This document shows, piece after piece, positions 25,160 to 32,325 of a DNA stretch of 64,000 bases. Under the pieces are notes generated by a model. It had not been told where the DNA came from. It made no database searches and saw nothing but the letters and a program-made list of their open reading frames with translations. Location: the NCBI GenBank assembly GCA_023423045.1, contig JAFAGA010000017.1, positions 1 through 64,000 of the forward strand. The letters are read 5' to 3'. The translations under genes and the position numbers were made by a program. Numbering within the stretch: position 1 is the stretch's first letter; every line of letters begins with the position of its first letter. This DNA is from Bacillota bacterium. GTDB taxonomy: Bacteria > Bacillota > Clostridia > Lachnospirales > Lachnospiraceae.

Positions 25160-25336
25160 ATGGATAACAAGGATTTCAGTTATGAAAAACCGACAATCAG
25201 TGTGCAGACAAGCGATCTGACAGCAGAGGAGGCTTATAGTGCAGCCGCAGTACCGGCGGCAGCACCGGCAGTACAACCTGTTGTAACGGCAGGTGCTGCG
25301 GTTGGCGCCGCAGCATTCACCAAATATTGCTGGTAA
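25160..25336 (+). CDS. Ala-rich RiPP precursor peptide ending in KYCW
   Basis: A 58-residue peptide with AAGGAGGTGAATA before its ATG. Residues 1-27 are polar and acidic (MDNKDFSYEKPTISVQTSDL then TAEEAYS), as expected for a leader. Residues 28-53 hold 13 alanines with Val, Gly, Pro and Thr, and the end is FTKYCW, with the only Cys. Directly downstream are an M50-type protease, two PqqD-radical SAM-SPASM proteins and an exporter, which is the standard setting of a radical-SAM-modified RiPP. The FTK and YCW triplets could be targets for aromatic cross-linking and the Cys for a thioether; this is inference. I recognise no described precursor family. Confidence 0.75.
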   Translation: MDNKDFSYEKPTISVQTSDLTAEEAYSAAAVPAAAPAVQPVVTAGAAVGAAAFTKYCW

Positions 25337-25355
25337 TACATAATCTTATTGTGCA

Positions 25356-25455
25356 GGGGCTGTTGTAATATGCATCATTGAGGGTGAAACAGTATGACTT
25401 CCCGCAAAGTGAAATACTTTTAACCGGCGATGAAGGCATGCTATGCAACAGCCCC
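25356..25455 (+). other. Long hairpin between precursor and maturation genes
   Basis: GGGGCTGTTG (25356-25365) and CAACAGCCCC (25446-25455) are perfect 10-base complementary arms around an 80-base loop region with smaller pairings, such as CATC with GATG. It lies between the precursor stop and the protease start. Such structures often reduce read-through or protect the upstream mRNA, so that precursor is made in excess of the enzymes. No clear U-run follows. Confidence 0.55.
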
Positions 25456-25475
25456 CACTTGAGAGAAAGGATCCT

Positions 25476-26129
25476 ATGGTAGCAAGAGGTTTAATCCTTC
25501 CTGTAAGTGATGAGCAAAATCAGAAGAGCATTAAATTTTTTGGATGGCTTTATTTATCATTGCATAGGTATAAACTGCCCGATTTATATTTCTGTATTTT
25601 TGTTTTTGCCTTGGGTGGAATAGCACAGCATTCTATTGTTTTTTTTCTTGCAGGAATATTACTTTATGAGGTTTTTATTCTATCACTTACTTTTCATGAA
25701 TATTGTCATATGCTTTGTGCCAGATTTTTAGGGTTAAGAACGGATAAAGTGCTGCTTGTTCCGTATTCTTTAGGGATTAGAACTGCATTTGGCAAAGAAG
25801 GCGCCATATCGGAGACAGATTTTATCGTAGTGCTTCTTGCCGGTCCTTTTATCCCCTTAGCAGTTACCTTACCGGTAATGATGGTTTGCTTTTTATTTCA
25901 ATTAAATATTGCAGTTCTGCTGATATGCTTGATCTTCAGTTTTATCAATATTGCATCTCTGCTGCCATTAAAAGGAAGTGACGGAGCCAGAGCCATTAAA
26001 TATTTAGCAGCTAACAAACAAGACATAAAACTTGTATTTATGACACTGTTGGCATTTGTACTGTCAAGTTTGAGAATATTAGATCTGGAAAAGATAAAGA
26101 AGGAACGTGAAGCAGATGATAAAAATTGA
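25476..26129 (+). CDS. M50-like membrane metalloprotease (YydH-like)
   Basis: This 217-residue membrane protein has the zinc-protease motif HEYCH at residues 74-78 inside a hydrophobic helix. The second site-2-protease motif is near residue 165 (NIASLLPLKGSDGARA), corresponding to N-x-LP-DG. Several further hydrophobic helices surround it. In the yyd epipeptide operon a similar M50 protein is encoded beside the radical SAM enzyme and is thought to process the peptide; I infer the same here, cutting the leader in the membrane. I use ATG 25476 after AGAAAGGA; the earlier ATG at 25443 lies inside the hairpin arm. It overlaps the next gene by 14 bases. Confidence 0.75.
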   Translation: MVARGLILPVSDEQNQKSIKFFGWLYLSLHRYKLPDLYFCIFVFALGGIAQHSIVFFLAGILLYEVFILSLTFHEYCHMLCARFLGLRTDKVLLVPYSLGIRTAFGKEGAISETDFIVVLLAGPFIPLAVTLPVMMVCFLFQLNIAVLLICLIFSFINIASLLPLKGSDGARAIKYLAANKQDIKLVFMTLLAFVLSSLRILDLEKIKKEREADDKN

Positions 26130-27414
26130 TTTGGACCTTACTCCCAAAAGAAAATCCATACTATGGAATTATGACAGCTCAGGCTGTGCAGGAATTGTAG
26201 GTTTGAAGACAGAAAAGCAAAAGGATCTGCAAAAAGTCTTTAAGGATGAGCTTCCTCATTTAAATGTTGAATCAAACGACGGGTTAGGGATGGTACTTAA
26301 TTATCCCGGCACAATGATCTGGGAGCAATGTGACGGATTAACCACCATCAAAGAAATGGCAGATAGTTTTATGGAGGAATTTCATATTACTAGGGAGACA
26401 GCTATTAATCTGGACTGCAGGCATTGCATAGAGGGAGGGACAAAGGAACAGCAGGAACTGACTAAGAATGAAATATTTGATCTCATTGATGATTTTAAAA
26501 TGCTGGGGGTCTACCGCCTTGTTTTGACCGGAGGAGAGCCCTTCTGCCGTAAGGAGCTGACAGAAATCATTAAGAGATGTTCGGATAATTGTATAAAGAC
26601 CATTGTATTCACCAATGGAACGCTGCTTACAGAAGAAATATTAGAGAAAATAAAAAACGAAAATGTTTTGCTTCGTTTCAGTGTTGACGGAGCAACAAAA
26701 GAGGTACATGACGCAATCCGGGGGGCCGGGAATTTCGAGAAAACAGTGAAAGCCATGGAGATGTGCAAAGCCAAAAATATTGATATCGGAATATCCTCGA
26801 CCATCAATACACTGAATTACAATCAGTATAAAGATATTGTGGAGCTGGCAGACAGTTTAAAGGTTAGAGAGCTGGAGCTGTCTGAAATGATATGTGAAGG
26901 TAATGGGAGAGTGAATGATGGCCTGTTGTTAGATGCCGGGCAGTTGGAACAGCTTAGAGTCTATAATTTGGAGCTGGCAAATCACAACAATAGCTTCAGG
27001 AAGGGCATGGGCTTTGGGAAACAGGCAGAAGCATTTCAAAAACCGGAGGAGCGAAAATACAGCTGTAATGCAGGGATAACCACTTGCTTTATCGGTTCGG
27101 ACGGAGAGATATTTCCCTGCACCCTGTTTAAAGAGTATGAAGAATTCTCAGCAGGCAATATTAGAGAGAATTCTCTGTACGATATCTGGACTCGCCAGGA
27201 AGCCTTTCATAATTTAAGGCATCTGGATATTAATACAATTGAAAAATGCAAAAAATGTGACTGCTTTAATCTATGCCCCGGAGGCTGCAGAGCCAAGGCC
27301 TTTATGGCTACCAGAGATTTGGCAGGAGATATGGATGATATATTCTGCCAGATATCCATTAAGATGCGCCAGCGTATGAAAAATGGAGAATTTAATTATG
27401 TTTGGCAGGGATAA
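26116..27414 (+). CDS. PqqD-radical SAM-SPASM protein lacking the first cluster cysteine
   Basis: This 432-residue protein has an N-terminal PqqD-like recognition domain (about residues 55-98, MVLNYPGTMIWEQCDGLTT). The radical SAM domain starts at LDCRHC (Cys101, Cys104) with GGEPF and a TNGTLLT strand. The SPASM domain follows, with cysteines from about residue 315 and CKKCDCFNLCPGGCRAKAF. The usual CxxxCxxC first cysteine is absent: isoleucine of TAINLDCRHC stands there. The PqqD domain also ends early, so I infer an in-frame deletion between the two domains. As it stands it could not bind the SAM cluster normally; it may be inactive or a docking partner. The start could also be GTG 26107. 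Confidence 0.8.
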   Translation: MIKIDLDLTPKRKSILWNYDSSGCAGIVGLKTEKQKDLQKVFKDELPHLNVESNDGLGMVLNYPGTMIWEQCDGLTTIKEMADSFMEEFHITRETAINLDCRHCIEGGTKEQQELTKNEIFDLIDDFKMLGVYRLVLTGGEPFCRKELTEIIKRCSDNCIKTIVFTNGTLLTEEILEKIKNENVLLRFSVDGATKEVHDAIRGAGNFEKTVKAMEMCKAKNIDIGISSTINTLNYNQYKDIVELADSLKVRELELSEMICEGNGRVNDGLLLDAGQLEQLRVYNLELANHNNSFRKGMGFGKQAEAFQKPEERKYSCNAGITTCFIGSDGEIFPCTLFKEYEEFSAGNIRENSLYDIWTRQEAFHNLRHLDINTIEKCKKCDCFNLCPGGCRAKAFMATRDLAGDMDDIFCQISIKMRQRMKNGEFNYVWQG

Positions 27415-27505
27415 ACGGTTCTTTGGTTATGTAAGTGATGCTCCGGCTTCATTATGATGGAAAGAGTGAAAGAAAATTTACAATGGGAAAGGATGCCGCA
27501 TAAAT

Positions 27506-27904
27506 ATGGGAAGAGTATTAAAGCAGATAGCAGTATGCTTCTTGTTAGCAATACTATTGGCGGGGTGTGAAAAACAATCCGAGGTTTATACGATTGAAAG
27601 TAATGAAACCATAGAAGACAAGATCGCGACGAATAAGGAACCGGATCGGAGAATCAGTTGGAATTTTGACGGAGCGGAAGCCGGAGACCTCAAGATTGAA
27701 GTTTTCTGCAATGGGGAAGCGATTCATGAATCGGAAGATTTAGCCGGAGAAGTTCCTTTAACCTCAGATGATTCCAATTACGTGCTTCAAGTTACCAATG
27801 TGACGGAAGAACAGCTTCAGGTGACAGCAGTTATCAAATATAATTATACCGGTATTGTTTCCACTACGGCAGGAACAGTAACTAAGATGTTAAAACTGGA
27901 ATAG
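27506..27904 (+). CDS. Small lipoprotein of the RiPP cluster
   Basis: This 132-residue protein has a signal peptide with hydrophobic core AVCFLLAILLA and lipobox LAGC (Cys about residue 21). The mature part is acidic at first (SNETIEDKIATNKEPDR) and then a beta-rich domain of about 80 residues. It should be anchored to the outer face of the membrane. Lipoproteins in this position of peptide clusters often give self-protection, but nothing in the sequence proves it. The gene lies 92 bases after the first radical SAM gene and 22 bases before the ABC ATPase. Confidence 0.7.
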   Translation: MGRVLKQIAVCFLLAILLAGCEKQSEVYTIESNETIEDKIATNKEPDRRISWNFDGAEAGDLKIEVFCNGEAIHESEDLAGEVPLTSDDSNYVLQVTNVTEEQLQVTAVIKYNYTGIVSTTAGTVTKMLKLE

Positions 27905-27926
27905 TCGAGAATGTGCGAGAAAGGAA

Positions 27927-28787
27927 ATGACGATGGAACATATTGTGGAAGTATCGGAAGTAACGAAATACTATAAAAGCAATCTGGCAGTCAATAATGT
28001 CAGCTTTAAGATTAGGGCGGGGATAATCTTTGGATTGCTTGGGACCAACGGGGCCGGAAAGACGACCACCATAAAGCTGCTTACGGGACAGTTACTGCCC
28101 AGCAAAGGGAAAATTAAAGTATGCGGTCTGAATCCTTCTACCCAGGAGAAGAAACTGGCAGCCAAAATAGGAGTGGTAACGGAACAGGTCAGTCTTTATC
28201 TGGATATGTCCGTAGAAAACAATCTGCTCTTTTTTGCTAAATTATATCAGGTGAAGCCGGAAAGGGTCCAGGAGGTTATGGAACAGCTGGGGCTGGCAGA
28301 GTATAGGAAAACCAAAATAAAAGCTCTGTCAAAGGGGTATAAGCAGAGGGTCCTAATCGGAAGAGCAATCCTCCATGATCCGGAATTGATTTTTATGGAT
28401 GAGCCCACCTCAGGACTGGATCCCAATATTGCCCTGGAGATCAGGGAAATGATCGTAACCTTGAAAGAAATCGGGAAAACCATAATACTTACCACTCATG
28501 ATATGAATGAAGCCGAGGAGCTTTGTGATGAGGTTCTGATTATCAACCGGGGCAGCGTGGCGCTTCATAATAACATGAGGAATATCAAACGCAGCCGAAA
28601 AGAGCTTACCATTTATGTGGAGACAACCAAGGGAAGAAAGGAATACAGTCTGGGAGAACTGCATAAGATCAGCAGTTTGCCGGAAGAAGAGATCATATCA
28701 ATATACTCGAATACCCATACCCTGAAAGAAATATTTATTAACCAGACTAATTCGAAAGGAAAAGGGAATGTATTGGAAAGAGCTTAA
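27927..28787 (+). CDS. ABC transporter ATPase of the RiPP cluster
   Basis: This 286-residue ABC-2-type ATPase has Walker A (GTNGAGKTTTIK, about residue 40), the Q loop, the signature ALSKGYKQRVLIG and Walker B LIFMDEPTSGLD, with switch His in TTHDMNEAEEL. The signature has LSKGYKQR, typical of CcmA/NatA-like exporters and immunity transporters. It overlaps the first permease by 20 bases, so translation is coupled. The complex probably exports the peptide or removes it from the membrane. The start may instead be ATG 27933. Confidence 0.88.
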   Translation: MTMEHIVEVSEVTKYYKSNLAVNNVSFKIRAGIIFGLLGTNGAGKTTTIKLLTGQLLPSKGKIKVCGLNPSTQEKKLAAKIGVVTEQVSLYLDMSVENNLLFFAKLYQVKPERVQEVMEQLGLAEYRKTKIKALSKGYKQRVLIGRAILHDPELIFMDEPTSGLDPNIALEIREMIVTLKEIGKTIILTTHDMNEAEELCDEVLIINRGSVALHNNMRNIKRSRKELTIYVETTKGRKEYSLGELHKISSLPEEEIISIYSNTHTLKEIFINQTNSKGKGNVLERA

Positions 28788-29703
28788 TATTTCTTTGAAA
28801 AAGTATTGTACTTATGCCGTATTAGTTATCGCAATTATTATGATTTCTTTGAAATTTACTCAAACAGAGGAAGCCTCTGAGAGTTTGAACGTAATGGTTG
28901 CTGTCTTGGAAGATGATACTGTATCCAGGGATTATTTAAGAAGCAATTTTAACGATTTTAAAATTATTCCTGTAAAAAACAGAGCGGAGGGAAATCGCTT
29001 TGCCGGCAATGCCGATACCTTTTTCTATTATAATCGCGTGACGGATGTCTTTGATGTGATCATTAATCCGACAAGAGCCAATGCGGAGCTCATCAGTAAT
29101 ATATTCCGCCAGTCTATGAATCAAACCGATTTTACTCTTGAGGTTCTGGAAAAAAGTAATGCAGGCAGTGATGCATGGCAGCTGGAGGACCTGAAAGGCG
29201 GCATGAGTATGTTTATGACCATTGCTTCGGTTGCCTTTATTTTAATTTCCTATAATCTTTATACCAGTGAGAAACACACACTGGATATGATCATATACTC
29301 TCCTGAAAAGACAAACCATATTTTTCATGCAAAGCTGTGCATTATACTATTTTTAAATGTTCTGCTCTGCAGTTATTACGGGATCTCGGTTGGGTTACCT
29401 TTTTCGATAGGCTTGCTGATCTTTTTTCTAATGATGCTTTATTCCTTTTTTGGCTTTATCTTTGCCGTAATGTCGGAGAAAAAATACATTACAGTTTTAT
29501 TTTGGCTGTTGTTTTTGTTCTTAGTGATTTCCCAGATGTTTATCCTTCGAGTCTTAGATATTACTTCCTTAAAAGACTATTTTGATAATGGAGTGCGTTT
29601 TATTGTGACAGCGGGGATTGCAATAATGGTGTTAGGGGCCTGCTATTTCTTAATCCTGAGGATGTTTCAAAATACGATCCTGGCAAAGCGGGAAGGGAGG
29701 TAA
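28768..29703 (+). CDS. ABC-2-type permease of the RiPP cluster, first
   Basis: This 311-residue membrane protein has an N-terminal helix (YCTYAVLVIAIIMISLKF), a large external loop of about 120 residues, and about five helices from residue 150 on, the ABC-2 permease arrangement. It starts MYWKELNISLKK inside the end of the ATPase gene. The external loop (ESLNVMVAVLEDDTVSRDYL) resembles that of the second permease, so the two are probably paralogues forming a heterodimer. Confidence 0.75.
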   Translation: MYWKELNISLKKYCTYAVLVIAIIMISLKFTQTEEASESLNVMVAVLEDDTVSRDYLRSNFNDFKIIPVKNRAEGNRFAGNADTFFYYNRVTDVFDVIINPTRANAELISNIFRQSMNQTDFTLEVLEKSNAGSDAWQLEDLKGGMSMFMTIASVAFILISYNLYTSEKHTLDMIIYSPEKTNHIFHAKLCIILFLNVLLCSYYGISVGLPFSIGLLIFFLMMLYSFFGFIFAVMSEKKYITVLFWLLFLFLVISQMFILRVLDITSLKDYFDNGVRFIVTAGIAIMVLGACYFLILRMFQNTILAKREGR

Positions 29704-29706
29704 GAT

Positions 29707-30630
29707 ATGAGTTTGAAAAGAATATCCACTGTTCTAAAAAAAGATTTAAAAGAGAATTATATTGTCATATTCATTGTCATACTGATCCCGATCTTTGCAT
29801 ATTACCTTCCGCAATTAAACTTTGAACCCAAAGCAAAGCTGGCAGTCGTAGCAGAGGATCGCTTTGATCTATCCGGTCTTAAGGAGAATTTTAAGATTAT
29901 ATCGGTAGATTCCCCTCAAAGAGCAGAGAGACTTCTGGAAGAAGGAGAAGTGGACGGGATTGTAGATACCTATAATAAATCGGTCAGAACTTATAATAAA
30001 GACATGAAATTTCTCACCTCCTTAAAGGCGGTTTTGGCTAAGGATAACAGTGCGGAACTAAATATTATTAATGGAGAATCCGGCATGCATTCTTATAATT
30101 CCCTGCTGTCTGTTATCTTGCTTGTGATGATATGTATTATCGGCTGTCCCATTGTCTATCTGTCGGAATACACAGACGGTATTTTTTCCTATATGACCAT
30201 TACGCCGATTACCTATAGGGAACTGCTGACAGCAAAGATACTATTCGGCTTCATTGCCTCTATGGCATCTTTACTGCTCTTCTTATTGGGGATTTGCTCC
30301 TACTCCGTTAATGTAACCTATTTCATAACAATTATTGCGGTTGTTTCTGTTTTTATATCCGTATTGTCAGGAGTAGCCAGTTTGATTTTTGATAGTCTGG
30401 AAAGCTATTTGCTGGTAATGAGCCCTGTTTCGATTTTAATAATATTTGGATTGATATTTATATACTCCAAGGGAGATATAGCTGCATTTCCGCTGTATTC
30501 TGTTTTCTATGCCCTGACTATGCATAATCAATTAGATATTGTGAACTTGGCTATACTTGCGGTCGGAAGTGTTACCTTAGGTGCGGTATATCTCGCCGGC
30601 TTTAAACTACTCAGGAGGAACTATGCTTAG
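29707..30630 (+). CDS. ABC-2-type permease of the RiPP cluster, second
   Basis: This 307-residue protein has the same plan as the preceding permease: a first helix (YIVIFIVILIPIFAYYL), an external domain (KAKLAVVAEDRFDLSGLKENF) and five or six C-terminal helices from about residue 130. The shared pattern AVxxEDxxxxxxLKxNFxxI shows common origin with its neighbour. It begins four bases after the previous stop and overlaps the possible early start of the second radical SAM gene. Together with the ATPase it forms the exporter or immunity transporter of the cluster. Confidence 0.75.
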   Translation: MSLKRISTVLKKDLKENYIVIFIVILIPIFAYYLPQLNFEPKAKLAVVAEDRFDLSGLKENFKIISVDSPQRAERLLEEGEVDGIVDTYNKSVRTYNKDMKFLTSLKAVLAKDNSAELNIINGESGMHSYNSLLSVILLVMICIIGCPIVYLSEYTDGIFSYMTITPITYRELLTAKILFGFIASMASLLLFLLGICSYSVNVTYFITIIAVVSVFISVLSGVASLIFDSLESYLLVMSPVSILIIFGLIFIYSKGDIAAFPLYSVFYALTMHNQLDIVNLAILAVGSVTLGAVYLAGFKLLRRNYA

Positions 30631-30643
30631 AAAAGGAGGATGT

Positions 30644-31963
30644 ATGAACGCAGCTCTTTATTTTCATAAGGACGTATTTTATAAAAGGTATAAAAATTGG
30701 GTTCTTCTATACAATGTCTTTGATTATAGCAACCGGTTGAAAATGGATCTTTTTGCAGCAGACATCCTGGAATTAGTTGATGGCAGCCGCGGCAAAAATG
30801 ATATCCTGGTCAATATGCAATTACATAATGCAGAAATATATAAAAAATACAATCTTGCCAGTGTCATTGATTATCTTATAGAGCACAACTTTTTGACCTT
30901 TAGCAGCAGCATCGGAAAGATACCAAAGACCCGGCAAAAAGGCCCGACTTTGGATTTGGTCAATCTAAGGCTGACCAATGCCTGTAACTTCAGATGCGTG
31001 CATTGCTTCCCGGACTCCAGCAGGGGGTATGAGGAGGGATATAGCGCAGCACAGATTAAGGAATTAATTGATAAATTGGAAGAGTACAAGGTTCTGCACA
31101 TAACCTTTACGGGAGGCGAGCCTTTTTTAAAACCCTATCTAATTGATATGATAAAGTATGCCAATAAAAAAGGGATGCTGGTCAGTATTTGTACCAATGC
31201 TTCTCTAATAAAGGAGGAGCATATATCAGCTCTGAAAACCTGTGCGATCGGCTCCATTAAGGTTAGTATGGATGGGGCAACGGAACATACCCATAGCCTG
31301 TACAGAGGTGGTAATAAATTTGATGCATTGATAGAAAAAATAAGAATATTGGTAGATGCAGGACTGCCGATTTGTATCAATACGGTATTTTCCCAATTGA
31401 ATAAAAAGGAATATAGGGAAATTGGCAATCTGGTAAAACAGCTTGGAGTAAGAGAGTTCGCCTATAATTTTATTGTCAAGAGCGGGCGGGCTGCCAAGGC
31501 CTGGGATAATCTTGGTCTGGATATAAAAGAGAAGACAGAAATCCTGACTTATTACAACAGTTTCAAGGGACAGCTGGGCCAGGTGGTAGTTGGAAGCAAA
31601 TTGTTTCCGGCTATTTTACAGGATACCCTGGAGGAAGATGCACTGGACAAGGTGTGCGGATTGTGTCTGAATAATATCGTTATACTTGCGGATGGTGAAG
31701 TGGTTCCCTGCTGGAGACTACATGACCTGGGCTTATCGGCCGGTAATATTATGAAAGATGAATTTGATGAGGTCTGGTCAAATTCCGAATTATTTCAGAG
31801 AATCAGAGCGTTGAAGGTTAGCAGTATCGACAAATGCAAGGAGTGCAGGAATAATTTTCTCTGTGATGCCAGCTGCCGCGGGTTGGCCATGCAAAGTCAT
31901 GGTGATTGGTATGGGCCTCCGCCGGAGCCGGAGTGCGGTTTGCAGCAGTTGAATTACGGGTAA
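30644..31963 (+). CDS. Intact PqqD-radical SAM-SPASM peptide-modifying enzyme
   Basis: This 439-residue enzyme has an N-terminal PqqD-like domain (about residues 10-85) that should bind the precursor leader. The radical SAM domain has a complete CxxxCxxC (Cys114, Cys118, Cys121 in TNACNFRCVHC), plus FTGGEPFLK and CTNASLI. The SPASM domain (about 335-435) has CGLCLNN, GEVVPC, CKECRNNFLC and a final Cys, for auxiliary iron-sulfur clusters. Enzymes of this plan make thioether, C-C or ether cross-links or epimerise residues in RiPPs. ATG 30644 follows AAGGAGG; ATG 30623 after AGGAGG is an alternative. It closes the cluster. Confidence 0.88.
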   Translation: MNAALYFHKDVFYKRYKNWVLLYNVFDYSNRLKMDLFAADILELVDGSRGKNDILVNMQLHNAEIYKKYNLASVIDYLIEHNFLTFSSSIGKIPKTRQKGPTLDLVNLRLTNACNFRCVHCFPDSSRGYEEGYSAAQIKELIDKLEEYKVLHITFTGGEPFLKPYLIDMIKYANKKGMLVSICTNASLIKEEHISALKTCAIGSIKVSMDGATEHTHSLYRGGNKFDALIEKIRILVDAGLPICINTVFSQLNKKEYREIGNLVKQLGVREFAYNFIVKSGRAAKAWDNLGLDIKEKTEILTYYNSFKGQLGQVVVGSKLFPAILQDTLEEDALDKVCGLCLNNIVILADGEVVPCWRLHDLGLSAGNIMKDEFDEVWSNSELFQRIRALKVSSIDKCKECRNNFLCDASCRGLAMQSHGDWYGPPPEPECGLQQLNYG

Positions 31964-32143
31964 GGACTGGCGTGGTTTTCTATATGGAAAAAAGGCTATT
32001 ATGAATAGACATGTTATGGTAATAGTGGTTATTGGGCGCTTAATAATATAAAGATTTATATAGCCATCACATTAATTAGTTTGAATAAAATGATTTAATA
32101 TTTAAAAAATTAATCAATGGCAAGTATTTTATCAAAAATACGC

Positions 32144-32172
32144 TTGCAAAACCTATCACTATATATTATAAT
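32144..32172 (+). promoter_or_regulatory. Promoter of gltB-gltD
   Basis: TTGCAA, a 17-base spacer and TATAAT sit in the 362-base gap after the RiPP cluster. The stretch 31964-32143 before it is A+T-rich and I see no gene in it. The predicted start near 32179 is only eight bases before a strong terminator hairpin. Confidence 0.65.
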
Positions 32173-32186
32173 CAACCCAGTGAAAC

Positions 32187-32237
32187 AAGGGCGTTTTTAG
32201 ACTAATCAATTGGTAAGTCTAAAAGCGCCCTTTTATT
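32187..32237 (+). terminator. Leader terminator (attenuator) before gltB
   Basis: AAGGGCGTTTTTAGACT pairs over 17 bases (one G-U) with AGTCTAAAAGCGCCCTT, then TTTATT. A second hairpin (TGCCG-GCACC / GGTGC-TTCGGCA, 32276-32306) lies next to the gltB ribosome site. Because the promoter lies before the first hairpin, expression of gltB probably depends on an antitermination event or on an unseen second promoter. Confidence 0.65.
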
Positions 32238-32325
32238 GTGAATTATCAAAAGGCATAATTTACGCAGTAAATCTGTGCCGGCACCCAAATGAACGGTGCT
32301 TCGGCAAAACGGAGGTTAGGAGATT

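Noticed and set aside
24965..25336. Two peptides considered as an AgrD-type or lantibiotic precursor pair
   Set aside because: No AgrB, LanM, LanB/C or C39 peptidase gene is present, and the peptides lack the Cys/Ser/Thr pattern of lanthipeptides; the radical SAM setting fits better.
26380..26420. Frameshift in the first radical SAM gene
   Set aside because: The frame is continuous on both sides and the N- and C-terminal domains are in the same frame; an in-frame deletion explains the missing Cys better.
25160..31963. Assignment of the cluster as a true yydF epipeptide operon
   Set aside because: The precursor does not resemble what I know of YydF, and both radical SAM proteins carry PqqD and SPASM parts, unlike the compact YydG.
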